Shown: positions 1-14,587 of the stretch, one piece after another
How the letters are laid out: each line of letters starts with the position of its first letter
How positions within the stretch are numbered: the first letter of the stretch is position 1
NCBI GenBank assembly: GCA_033807695.1
Contig: CM066300.1
Span: 434,001 to 498,000, forward strand
DNA length: 64,000 nt
Reading direction: 5' to 3'
Origin: Daedaleopsis sinensis
Taxonomy: Eukaryota; Basidiomycota; Agaricomycetes; Polyporales; Polyporaceae
Translations under genes and position numbers: made by a program
Notes under the pieces: model-generated
The model's input: the letters and a program-made list of their open reading frames with translations, nothing else
Databases searched by the model: none
What the model was told of the DNA's origin: nothing

Positions 1-412
1 GCTCGGGGAAATCAAATATCATACACCAGGTTCCCAATACGCAAAAGAGCACGGCTGTCATGTCGACTTCACACCCCCCGGATTCACAGCGCACACGGGT
101 GTAGCGAGACGCAATTCGAGTCCAAGCACATTAAGAGTACTACGTACTACACGCAGGTAATATACAAACAAATGAGCGAGCGGGTATACTATCCGGATAG
201 CACAGGGTTGGCACAACGAGCGGATGCTGGGATGCGTTTACAAATACCCATGTAGGACGTGGGCTGGTCGTGAACGGCGGGGAAGTAAACAGAACTATAA
301 TAATAAAACATTCGAGGAGGCCAAAGTGCGGTGCGATGTGTCCGAGCCGTCCCTAACCGTGTGCGGTCGTGACATTGTCCTCAGAACGGGTTATACGGGG
401 GCCTTGGAGATC
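1..412. other. gene-free 5' edge
   Basis: I see no supported gene here. The stretch lies downstream of the minus-strand GMC oxidoreductase that ends at 413 and presumably holds its 3' UTR and terminator. Short open frames on the plus strand lack homology or splice logic. Confidence 0.5.
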
Positions 413-4035
<3,623 letters not shown>

Positions 4036-5416
4036 ATGAGTGCCTCGGACATGTCCTACGTGCCTCCCAGGTCTTGGGAAATTCCTCTCGCATCTCAGTA
4101 TCTCCAGCTCGACGATGAGGAACGCGCCTTCTTCAAGGCTACTACCAATATCGAGGATGACACCGAGCTCGAACAGCACATCCTGAGGGCACAGGCCGCG
4201 GCGTACAAGGTGCGTTAACGTCCACATCACCCCCTGCATATCCATATATATATACTAGTCGCTCGCTGTCCTGTTTCCTATTGCGCGTTGTAGTACCGTC
4301 CGGGTGCGCCATGCCGGCCGTCCATCGCTATGCACATACCCGAGTGTTCAACCGCTGTTTGATTGTGATGTAGACCTCGCGTCCAAGAAAGGCCGCTAAC
4401 GCGCTCCTCTTTTGCTCCTTTCGACACGATAGATCTTTCCGTATCCGTGCATCCGCATCTTTGGCTTCACCCGGTGCGTAAACGGCCGTAGTACATAAGC
4501 CTCTGCAGCGCATCCATGCTGACGCTGTGGTTCAAAAATACACAGAATTCGGATCGCCCGTCTACCAGCCTACCCGAACCTTCTGAAGCTCGGCCGCGAG
4601 CGCAAGAACCCGATCTTCGTTGATTTAGGATGTGCATGTGCGTCGTATCACACTCTTCCTCTGCAAGCGGATATCGCATATGCTGACGGCTCCCTCTCAT
4701 CTACAGTTGGTAGCGACGTGCGCAAAGCCGTTCTGGACGGGTACCCCGTCGAGTATTGTCTTGCGACGGATCTCCGCGGCGGTCAGTTATCTTATCCCCA
4801 TTCATCACTTCCCGGCTGCGACATTGCGGCGACCAGCCACTGTGCACATCCACTGACAACTTGAACCTGTCTAGGTCTGTACACCGCGGGCCACGCGCTC
4901 TTCCGCGACACCCCCGAGACGTTCCCGGTGCCCTTCATCGAAGGCGACGTCTTCGACCCCGCCTTCCTCGAACCCCGAGAGCCGTTCACGGCCAAGACGG
5001 CGCCGGCGGACGCCCCGCCCCCGCTCGGAAGCCTGACTTCGCTCAACCCGCTCCGCGGGCACGTCTCCGCCGTCTTCATGGGCAAGTTCCTGCACCTGTT
5101 TGACGAGGCCGGCCAGGCACGCATCGCGCACGCGCTCGCAGGCCTGCTTTCGCCCGCGCCGGGCTCGATGCTCTTCGGGGTGCAGGGTGCGCTCGAGGAG
5201 AAGGGCCAGTTCCGCCCGACAGGCACCGATTTCACGATGTTCTGCCACTCGCCTGCAAGTCTGGGCCAGGTGTTTGAGGACGCGTTCGGGGGGCCGGGGA
5301 GAATTAAGTTCGAGAGTAGGCTCACGCAGGAGCCGGGAGGGCCAACGTACTTCGATACGTGGCCCGGGAACACGCGGCCGTTCGTCTGCCAGGAGTGGTC
5401 CGTGACCCGACTGTGA
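4036..5416 (+). CDS. SAM-dependent methyltransferase (basidiomycete YVPP-type family)
   Basis: Predicted S-adenosylmethionine-dependent methyltransferase, 307 aa. Five exons keep phase throughout: 4036-4209, 4433-4473, 4546-4637, 4707-4781, 4875-5416. The N-terminus (MSYVPPRSWEIP) and IFPYPCIRIFGFTR match a large basidiomycete methyltransferase family that also resembles methyltransferases of fungal meroterpenoid clusters. The SAM-binding glycine motif is VDLGCAFGSDVRKAV, split by an intron inside the codon after GCA. The acidic second motif is CLATDLRGG. GDVFDPAFL and a late VFMGKFLHLFDEAGQ segment complete the fold. The second in-frame ATG at 4045 is an alternative start. It lies beside redox enzymes, so a role in small-molecule tailoring is possible but not demonstrated; no PKS, NRPS or terpene synthase is in the window. 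Confidence 0.85.
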
Positions 5417-6516
5417 GGATAGAGGGAGCGTTGATGGGTCATCGCACCAGCGGATGTCACTGTCTGACTCGCTCATCGGCGTATTCTTATGGGTTTTATA
5501 GAACTTACGCGTGTACGTGGGACGCACGGCCGCTCTTATCTGCTTTGAAATTAGCTCGCTCTGTTTTGATTCTGTGTTGAACCTATTCCTACTAGTACAT
5601 CCATCCCGTGGTCTCTTTTCGTTGTTGTGAATATGAGTATATAGTAGTAGAGCAAGTACTATGCCAGTGGTTACTTACTTCAGACCTGATCTTCCTTCGA
5701 TACTGTCTAGCGTTCAGACTGGCAATGTTCTTTCTTACACGCACTGTTGGCGTCCTCCGGTATAAAGTTCAAGTCGACTCACCTCAGAGTACTTAATGTA
5801 TCCATCTCGAGAGCTTAAAAGACGTGTTTATTCACCGCACACGTGTCTCTAGGAGAGAATCGACGCTGTGCGGGTAGCGCAGACCAATATGAGATGAGCG
5901 CTTCAGAATCTCCGTGTTTAGTAGGTGCACTGCCACAGCACCGTTGGACCTGACACGGCCAACTTGCGCCGCTCATCCTTGACTCGGCGATTTAATGCTC
6001 AGATCGGTATCTCTATCTGTGTACGCTGCGCCGATGCTGCCTTCGACGCAAGCGAGACATCGGCATAGCACAGCTCTAGATGAGATACACCTATAAGCTT
6101 CTGAGAACAGTGATAACGTGCGTATCACCAAGACGAAGTTCAACATCTGGATCTCGAGGCGGGTGAGACCCGGGCTCAGCTCCTCCGCACATCCGGGTGC
6201 AATAACAACATACTTTGTAGGTCCACAGGCTGTGTAAAGAATCAAGATTGACAGGTGTATGGAACGCGGGAACACTTGGCAGAGCCCACAGAGAGACCGA
6301 ACCAAATTGGCACTTGTCAAACTCTACCATTTATTTAGATGGACGCAACTCGAGCGGCGAAGAGTCTCGGTGCTACGGTTTCTCTTTGAGGTGGAAGCAT
6401 GAGGTACAACTATAGCGTAAAAGGTAGCCTTTTACAGAGTACATACAGCTAAGTTCAGTGCAGACTCGTAGGGCGCGCCCGAAATTCATTCTACAATCGA
6501 GGACTGACATTATCCT
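5417..6516. other. intergenic between convergent genes
   Basis: This 1.1 kb holds the 3' ends of the methyltransferase (plus) and the membrane protein (minus). A minus-strand open stretch at 5973-6320 has no recognisable motif. I see no RNA gene or repeat. Confidence 0.5.
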
Positions 6517-8037
6517 TCAAAGTTTCGTCTTATCCTCTTCCTCTCCGAGTCCATGAGCCATTGCACCAGGGTCGTGCGGGCTCTGTGGCTCTTCGAAGGC
6601 AGCATGCTAGGTAGGCAACACCGCTCTTAGTGGACTCCAGTGGTATGCAATACAACATTGATGACTTACCGGGATTCCGGATCGACGAAGGGAAGGCTCT
6701 CGGGAGACTGTCCGCGAAGACTCGGTCGGCAGAAACTTCTCATTAACTCGTACACCGAGCTCAGAGTTCCCCGGGCCTAGCGGTGTTACCGAACCCGCGG
6801 TCACGGAGCTCGCAGAAGAGTACGAGTCTCTGTAGGTTTCCGTATTTAGGTCATTCGACCTGTCAGCGGAGCTCTTCGTAGGGGGCGGCGCCGAGGTTTC
6901 CCTATCCTTGGTCGATATGATGTTGTGCTGTGGAGCGCGCTTTTCGTCCCACCACTTCTGTTCGTCCTTTCGCAAGGCACCGGGGAAAAATATAGGCAGG
7001 AGAGAAAGTCCGACACCCTCCTCCTTTTCCTCGGCCTCCTTCAACGCGTCCATCACTTTCGGGCGGTGAATGATCATGTCCTCGTCGAGAGGGAGACCGA
7101 GCCCGTGTGGCGTTCGTCTTGCTCCGGCGGCCAGGACATTCTGTGCCATGCCAAGCGCCCCAATTGTGAACAACGCCCACGCATGACCGTCCAGACCCTG
7201 CACAGTCAGCAGTAGGAGTATCCAGAGAACACACAGGGTGGCTGTTGCAAGAAGAGTGAAACGACAGTGCTCGCTCTTTGCCCCGGCGAGGTCTTCGAAC
7301 TTCCGCCCCCGGTCTGCGCGGATGACCATCACCACTGGAGCACCGTTTCCTCTAGTAAGACAGCACACCTCCCTCTTCTCAATGGTGCGCGCCGCGTACT
7401 TCTCCCGTCGCCACTGTGGAAGGGCGCTACCAATGCATGCGAGGAGTGTGCCAGCGATTGTGACGAGGAATACGACCCAGTCTCCGTAGCCTATGAACAG
7501 TCCGATGGCGATGGCGAGCTGTGATATCATGACGCAGACGCCTGTTAGGTACACCCAGTCCTTCGCGGATGTACCAGCAGTGCCACTGGCGGAGGACCGG
7601 TAGAACGCGATGGTGAGGCCGCGGCCTCGTCCGTGATGACGTGGGTGCGCACCCTGGATCTGTTGATGCTCGAGCCTGTGTTCCTCGTCTCGTAGGAGGC
7701 GGCCGAGCACCCAAGACTGGTTCGTGCGCACGTACCCATTGTCAGCGCGCACGAGCACAGAGGGGCAGTCTGGTTGGGGGAGGAGGCGACCGTCGCCTAT
7801 GGCGGACACGAGCATGGAGATCGAGTATGCCACCCATCCGAACGAGAAAGCGACCGGAGTGAAGGGTCCTGGGCCTGTTCCTGCGAGCTGAGCGATCGCG
7901 CGCTGGACGATGTCCCCACCGACGATCATCAGGATAGAGAGGACGTCCTTCGGGTTGCTCCATTGATTGAGCATGGCGGTGGAGTAGTGAACGGGGACGG
8001 TGAAGTCGGCTTGAGTGGTCGCGGAGACTGGAGCCAT
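6517..8037 (-). CDS. multi-pass membrane protein, unknown function
   Basis: Two-exon gene (8037-6670 and 6606-6517, intron 63 bp, phase kept) encoding 485 aa. Without the last intron the frame would end in an unrelated tail (after RRSGIP). Splicing gives HAAFEEPQSPHDPGAMAH and a stop. About five to six hydrophobic helices are visible: DVLSILMIVGGDIV, FSFGWVAYSISMLVSAIG, VYLTGVCVMISQLAIAIG with VVFLVTIAGTLLACIGSA, FTLLATATLCVLWILLLLTV, and WALFTIGALGMAQNVLAAGA. A charged loop near residue 230 and a Ser/Thr-rich cytosolic-type tail of ~130 residues follow. It resembles an uncharacterised Agaricomycete family. I do not assign transport activity. Confidence 0.7.
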
Positions 8038-8782
8038 GTTAGATGAAGGCCGGTAGGTCCAGATGAGGGTATCGTCATCCTGCTATGAGGTATAAGTACC
8101 AGTATGAGGGCTCAACGCCGAGGTGTCCCAATGGCAGGCATTACACACGTGTGTCCAAGTGCGGTGCACACGAGGTGGTCCTAGAACATGCGAAGGCGGA
8201 TAGGATAGTATGGTTCTGTCAGCTATGCGCCCTGCGAATGATCTTCGCACAGCTACGTATAGTGGATCTCTCTTCTCCTGTAGTCGGAATGGCATTAGGA
8301 CGAGGAACTGGACAGCCTTTAAAAAGTGCACTAACGCCGCACAGCCGGCGAGCTATTTTTGTGAGCTTGGTCGGCGATTCAGATTCTAGACTGTCTCACA
8401 GGGATAAGTAGTCTGCGAATAGGTAGAAGTCGCACCGGTGTCCGAGACGAGGTATAGATACAGTACATGATCGACGATTAAGGCCTGTGAAAGAAGTGTG
8501 TTAGCAGTACTTAGGTATTCATTGAACTCACTATTGCAGCTGAACGACAATGCATGGATCATATCACACCCGAGCACGGAGTGAAGTCGAGTTTAATTGG
8601 CTGCAGTTATCAGTAGTAGTCCGGTCATGAAGGAGAGCACAAGATAGTAGTAGTAGTAGCCAGAAGGTGAAAATAAGGACGAGAAAGTTCGGGATCGGTC
8701 GGCCGACACAAAACGCCCATGCAGCATCAAGCGCCCCCTCGCCTAGCAACGATGAACGGCGAGCAGCGACTTAAAGTACACC
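8038..8782. other. intergenic
   Basis: No supported gene. It separates the membrane protein promoter (8038 upward) from the 3' end of the second GMC gene. A short trinucleotide run of TAG occurs around 8645-8660. Confidence 0.5.
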
Positions 8783-11164
8783 TCAATGCGACGCCTTGAT
8801 CAAGTCGGCCGCCTTCTCCGCAATTCCGTACAGCGTGCTCGACAAGTGCCCGCTGATTTGAAGTGGCATCACCGACGCGTCGACAACGCGCAGGTTTGCG
8901 GTGTCATAAACCTTCAGTTGCGCGTCGACGACACCTCCGAGGCTACGACGCATCATTGACGCGGTTCCAATGGGGTGCGAGACCGCGGCGAAGCCAGCAG
9001 AGCGGTTCGTGATCCACTTCTTCCAGTCCGCGTCCGTCCCGCCTGAACCGTTGTCGGGGACCGTGGCGAGTCCCGGGACTGTCTCCCCAACTGATGAGCG
9101 AAGGTTGCTGAGTGGATGGATCAACGGGACATATTAGTCGCGAGCAATATGGTGTGGTAAATACGACGACGAGAATGCACAGAACGCACCTGAGCGGAGG
9201 CGAGGCGAGGATCTTCCGGGAAAGGCGTGCGCCCGCAATCTGCACATCAAGATCCCAGTCGACGTTGAAGTAGTTCACGTTTACAGAGGGCTTCTTGAAT
9301 GGATCGGAGGACTGGAGGATCCGCTCAGTAAGTACGGGCACTGAACATGGGTAGATTGGAATACACACCTTGATAGTTACATTCCCACGGCTGAAAGGAA
9401 GTAGCTGCCACATGTCGATACCGAGGTCGCTACATACCCTCCGTGAGTAACAGGATCGTGCTGTCAGTGACAATCAAAGACCCACTCTGGGAAGCCACTG
9501 TCGAAGAACATCTCGGCGATAGGTGCTGGAGATGGTCCCTGTAAGTCTCGCAACAGCTCGAAATGCTAGAGAAACTCACCGTTGCTGTCAATGATGAGCC
9601 CTGCCTGGATATTGAAGATCTGCTTCAGCGCGTCTGCTGAAAGTGCATTCCCTCCTTGGCTCTGCGCCCACTGGTCAATAGACGACCTGATTTTCTGAAT
9701 AGACGCGTTCGCGCCGCTCCCAAACAGCTGGCGAATGTTCGGGAACGCGATCGCATCTGTCGGACCGTGCCCGCCCTTGTCGAACCCGTTTCCTCGCGCG
9801 CCCAACGAGTTCATCGTCTGCTCCTGGAAATTCTTTCCGACGGTCTTGAGGTCAACGAGGGTGGTAATCCCCAGGGACTTGAGCATGTTCGAGTCTCCGA
9901 TCCCAGAAAGTTGGAGGAGCGCTGGGGTCTGCGAGAAAATGGTCAACGATCAATATCTGTCACTGACCGCATTGACACCCGGACTAATCATCTTTGTGTC
10001 TGCGGAGGTATGGAGTGATAGGAACAGAGAGCGTACCTGAATTGCACCAGCGGCAAGAATAACTTCCTTGCGCGCAAACGCCTGCATACGGGCTCCGGAG
10101 CCGTCGGCCTTTGCAAACTCGACGCCAGTCGCGACGTGAGGGATCGCAGAACCATTCGAGAAGAGCACCTTTGTGACCTGGTGCTGGATGAGGAGCGTCC
10201 AGCCACTCCGCTGGGTTTCGACCGGAGTGTAGTACGCCTCGATGGAGGAAGAGCGGTGATCGCTGTCGTGCCAGTTCAAACTCTGTGTCAAACGGAGGTG
10301 TCATTCACGGTCTTGTTCATCTTGTCGAGGCACCACTTACGAGGGGGGTGATGGAGACGCAGTTCGGCGTACCGCCGTTCAGGTCCGTGTAGTGTTGGAT
10401 TCCGGTTACGTTCACCATCGTGTCGACGAACGCTTTCATCTGAGGGCCTCCTTCCATCGCGTCTGGGTATGTCACTTGCACAAGGCCGGCCGTGCCATGG
10501 TACGACGCGATTGAGGCCGCACCCTTCGCCTGCTGCTGAGCGTTAGGTGCCGAGAACAACTCTGCCTGCGAAGGTGTCAGATAATCAGTTCGAAAAGGGC
10601 TTCGATCGTGAGAGAACCTCTATGATGAACGAACCTTCTTCATGTATGAGAACATCCCTTGCCAGTTCCATCCAACGGAGGCCTCCTCAGGCTCGAGGAG
10701 CTTTGACCACGCGTCGTATTGCGCGTTGAGCCCGCGCGTCCACGCGCCGCCGTTGATGGAAGTGCTGCCACCAAGCGTCTTGCCCCTTCAACCCGAGGAC
10801 GCTGTCAGTCTCCATCGTACTAGGACGGTCACAGGGCGGCTCCGGAAACTCACCCGCGAATGGTCTTCCCAGAATCGGTGGGCCACGCCCAGTCCAGAGG
10901 ACCGCCGAACGCTTGGCTGTACGCGTAGATATCGTAGACCTGACTGTTCGACCGGTCATCGCCGCCAGCCTCAACGAGCAGGATCTTCAGCGATGAATCT
11001 TCCGCGAGACGAGCGGCGACGGTAACGCCGGTAAGACCAGCACCGACGACAATGTAGTCGTACGTCTGGCCACTGACACTTGATGAGTCGCTTGTGATGC
11101 CTGAGGCAATAGCATGGCTTGCGAACAAAGCCACAAAGGCGGCGAAAGCACGCCGAGGGACCAT
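8783..11164 (-). CDS. GMC oxidoreductase, glucose-oxidase-like (tandem copy 1)
   Basis: Secreted AA3_2 flavoprotein. ATG at 11164 (MVPRRAFAAFVALFASHAIA signal peptide) is preferred over an upstream ATG at 11200, which would mask the signal. The FAD site is IVVGAGLTGVTVAARLAED followed by LLVEAGGDD. GKTLGGSTSINGGAWTRG is the GMC signature region. Other pieces in order: AAGAIQ / TPALLQLSGIGDSN split by an intron, LGIDMWQLLPFSRGNVTIK, and the end SHPIGTASMMRRSLGGVVDA with VMPLQISGHLSSTLYGIAEK. These place the two catalytic histidines as in glucose oxidase rather than aryl-alcohol oxidase. About eight short introns. All major blocks are open, so the gene looks functional. It is about as long and as spliced as its neighbour at 12084-14454. 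Oxidase versus dehydrogenase activity and the sugar used are unknown. Confidence 0.88.
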
Positions 11165-11256
11165 GAAGTCAGTCGAAAGAACGTCGAAGAGAGTATGCAC
11201 AGAGAAAAGAGGTCGAACGGGGAGAACAGAATATTACCAGTGGCACTGTACTGCCC

Positions 11257-11278
11257 CTTATAAGCTCATCTATATATA
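11257..11278 (-). promoter_or_regulatory. TATA-like element upstream of GMC copy 1
   Basis: TATATATA at 11271-11278 and the palindrome CTTATAAG at 11257-11264 lie about 95-115 bp upstream of the ATG at 11164, a plausible core-promoter position in a filamentous fungus. Confidence 0.45.
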
Positions 11279-12083
11279 CTTACTCGCGCAGTTGGAGGTC
11301 GGAACCCGGGATGAGATCTGAGACACTGAGAAGGCTCGGTAAGGCTGTTGTTCCTTGACAGGCCCATGACTCCGACCACAGCATTATGGGGTCGCTCCAT
11401 GTTTCAGCGGGAGGAAATTGACAGAAGGCCTCAGAAGGTGCGTAGAGGGGCGTCGGGCTGGTGGCGTCCATACGATACAACGCACAACGCCGGCAGATCG
11501 GGCCGCCCAAATGCTTTCAGTCCGGACATGCGAGCCCGCTGCTATGACCTCCTCCCCCTCCGCGATAGGGCTCGCAATGTGAAAAATAAAATGTCAGAAC
11601 CGAAGCGCTCAACGACATTGAGCACGTACCAATGCCTTGCAGTGGTAAACCGGTAACGTCCCGACCGTTCATGCAAATGCACATTGCAGATGTTGATGAC
11701 GGACTGTAATTGAAAATGAACGTCAGTGGCCTCTGCCCGAGAGAGGTGAAGCTGAAGGTCGAGGGGTAGCGATAGCAATATGGATGGACAGGCCAGCTAC
11801 GACGCAATTGCGAAGCAGAGCAAATTATGAGCATTATGCATGACTAGCGTAAGTATATAGTCTGTTAACGAGCGATTGGGGGTATTCGGAGTCCACGTCA
11901 GGGAAGAAAAGGTCAAAAGGGAGGTCTCCGAAAAATAAAACGTGTCAGTTGCAGTCCGTAGCATAACTACTCAGGATACGCATGTTTTCGTGTGTCGGTG
12001 GTATGTGTGTGTGTGTTAAAAGTCTCTGAAGGCTGACAGCGCGCGAGCAGCATCGCAAGTGAGCGAAGGAGCGCAAGAACGCC
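11279..12083. other. intergenic between GMC paralogues
   Basis: About 800 bp with the promoter of GMC copy 1 and the 3' end of GMC copy 2. A short GT run lies near 12005-12018. No gene or RNA recognised. Confidence 0.5.
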
Positions 12084-14454
12084 TCACCGCGCTGCCTTGA
12101 TCAGGTCCGCCGCCTTCTCCGCGATCCCGTACAGCGTGCTCGACAGGTGCGCGCTGATCTGGAGGGGCATCACCGACGCGTCGACGACGCGCACGTTCGC
12201 AGTGTCGTACACCTTCAGGTGCGCGTCGACAACGCCGCCGAGCCCCCGCCGCATCATCGCGGCGGTCCCGATCGGATGCGAGACTGCGTTGAACTTGCTC
12301 TTCACCCAGGGCTTCCAGTCCGCGTCTGTGCCGCCCGCGCCGTCCGAGTTCGGGACGGTGGAGAGCCCGGGGATGGTCTCGCCGACGGAGGAGCGCAGGT
12401 TGCTGTGTACGCGCAGGAAGGGAAGATGAGGGTCAGTGAGGATGATACGTAGAAGCCGCTCAAGAAGACGTGCCTAAGCGGCGGCGATGACAGGATCTTC
12501 CGTGAGAGACGGGCTCCCGCAATCTGGACATCGAGGTCCCAGTCGACGCCGAAGTAGTTAACGTTCACCGCGGGCTTCGTGAAAGGGTTTGTAGACTATG
12601 GCCGACCGGCGTGACACAGGCAGGTCAGTCTTTGCTATGAGGATGTTTCGCAGGCACTGAGGGTTCACCTTGATAGTAACGTTCCCGCGGCTGAAGGGGA
12701 GCAGCTGCCACATATCGATTCCGAGGTCACTGAGCAGACAGATTGTGAGGACACATAAATCATCCATCACAGTGCAGTTAAACACTCACTCGGGGTAGCC
12801 GCTGTCGAAAAACATCTCGACGACGGGTGCTAGAACCAGCGGTGCTCACTGTCAGTCCCAAGGACGTCCACTTGACCACGCCCACACTCACCGTTCTTGT
12901 CGATGATCACCCCGGCCTGGATATCGAAGATCTGCTTGAGCGCGTCCGCCGACAGCGCGTTCCCGCTCTGCTCCTGCGCCCACCGCCCGACCGAGTCCCG
13001 GATCTTCTGGATCTCCGCGTCCGCCTTGCTCCCGAACAGCTGGCGGATATTCGGGTACGCGATCGCATCTGTGGGCCCGCGCCCGCCCGTGTCGAACCCG
13101 TTCCCCCGCGCGCCGAGCGAGTTCATCGTCTGCTCCTGCAGGTTCTTGCCGACGGTCTTAAGGTCGATGAGCGTGCTGATGCCGAGCGCCTTGAGGACGT
13201 TCGCGTCGCCGATGCCCGAGAGCTGGAGGAGCGCCGGGGTCTGAGAGAAGAGGGCGTGGTCAACGGGTCGCGCTGGCTTGGGGACGCCGCGTACACCCCA
13301 CAGCGCGATGGAAGGCGTACCTGGATCGCGCCCGCGGCGAGGATGACTTCCTTGCGTGCAAACGCCTGCATACGCGCCCCAGACCCGTCGGCCTTGCCAA
13401 ATTCGACGCCGGTCGCGACGTGCGGGACAGTCGAACCGCTCTGGAAGAGCACCTTCGTGACCTGGTGCTTGACGAGGAGCGTCCATCCATTGCGCTTCGT
13501 TTCTACCGGGGTGTAGTATGCCTCGATCGAGGACGAGCGGCGGTCATCCCTATGCCAGTCCATAGTCTACTCGTTATCAATTCGTGATATTCATACCATG
13601 TCAGCGTTAGATAAACACTCCAAGACAAGTACGCTTTGTACGCACCACGGGAGTGATGGATACACAGTTCGGCGTGCCGCCGTTCAGGTCCTTATAGTGG
13701 TTAATGCCGGTCACGTTCACCATCGTGTCGACGAACGCCTTCATTTGCGGGCCGCCGTACATCGCGTCTGGGTATGTGACTTGCACGGGCCCGGTCGTGC
13801 CGTGGTACGAGGCAATTGAGGCCGCGCCCTTAGCCTGCTGCTGATCGTTGGGGGCTGAGAACGTTTCTGCCTGTGTGTCGAGTCCTTCGTCAGCGTCAAA
13901 GCCTCCGTAGGTTACAGAGTGAAGAGCCGAACCTTCTTCATGTACGAGAACATGCCATCCCAGTTCCAGCCCACGGACGCCTCGCTCGTCTCGAGTAGGG
14001 ATGACCATGTGTCGTACTGTGCGTTCAATCCACGCGTCCAAGCAGCGCCGTTAATGGAGGAGCCGCCCCCGAGTGTCTTCCCTCTAAACAAATCCGCTGT
14101 TAGTCACGCACTTCACCCGCTGAAAGAGCAAAGAACGAACCCGCTGATGGACTTGCCAGCATCAGTCGGCCATGCCCAGTCCAGAGCGCTGCCGAAGAAG
14201 TTGCCGTACTGGTAGATATCGTACACCTGCTGGTTCGCGCGGTCGTCACCGCCAACTTCGACCAGTAGGATCTTGAGAGACGAGTCTTCAGCTAGGCGGG
14301 CGGCGACCGTCACGCCGGTGAGACCACCGCCGACGACGATGTAATCGTAGGTCTGGCCGTTGACGCCAGACGAGTCGCTCGTGACGGACGCGTCTACGTA
14401 GGTGAATGTAGCAATAAGTGCCACGGCCGCGGCGAAAGTGCGTCGGAGGGCCAT
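12084..14454 (-). CDS. GMC oxidoreductase, glucose-oxidase-like (tandem copy 2)
   Basis: Close paralogue of the gene at 8783-11164, on the same strand and with the same intron pattern, so a tandem duplicate. ATG at 14454 gives the signal MALRRTFAAAVALIATFTYV; reading from 14571 would add an unlikely 39-residue leader. Motifs: IVVGGGLTGVTVAARLAED, LLVEVGGDDR (one residue differs from copy 1), TPALLQLSGIGDAN, SHPIGTAAMMRRGLGGVVDA and VMPLQISAHLSSTLYGIAEK with both catalytic histidines. The coding sequence is more GC-rich at third positions than copy 1, so the duplication is not recent or the copies evolve under different bias. Expected product: secreted sugar or alcohol oxidoreductase supplying H2O2 or reducing quinones. 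Confidence 0.88.
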
Positions 14455-14581
14455 CAGTGAGCCGTCACGAAACAAGAGAAGGACGGCGAGACAGTGACCG
14501 CAAAGAACGGAAACCGGAAAAGAGATGAGGGGAATGAAAACGAAGGATCGGATGCGGGGTAAGCTCACCACCTGTGTATCA

Positions 14582-14587
14582 TTTATA
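14582..14587 (-). promoter_or_regulatory. TATA box of GMC copy 2
   Basis: TATAAA on the minus strand, about 130 bp upstream of the ATG at 14454. Position and sequence resemble the elements upstream of copy 1 and of the LPMO gene. Confidence 0.5.

Noticed and set aside
12827..13516. 229-codon plus-strand frame across the third GMC gene
   Set aside because: Antisense shadow of conserved GMC exons; Arg/Leu-rich composition typical of reverse-complement frames.
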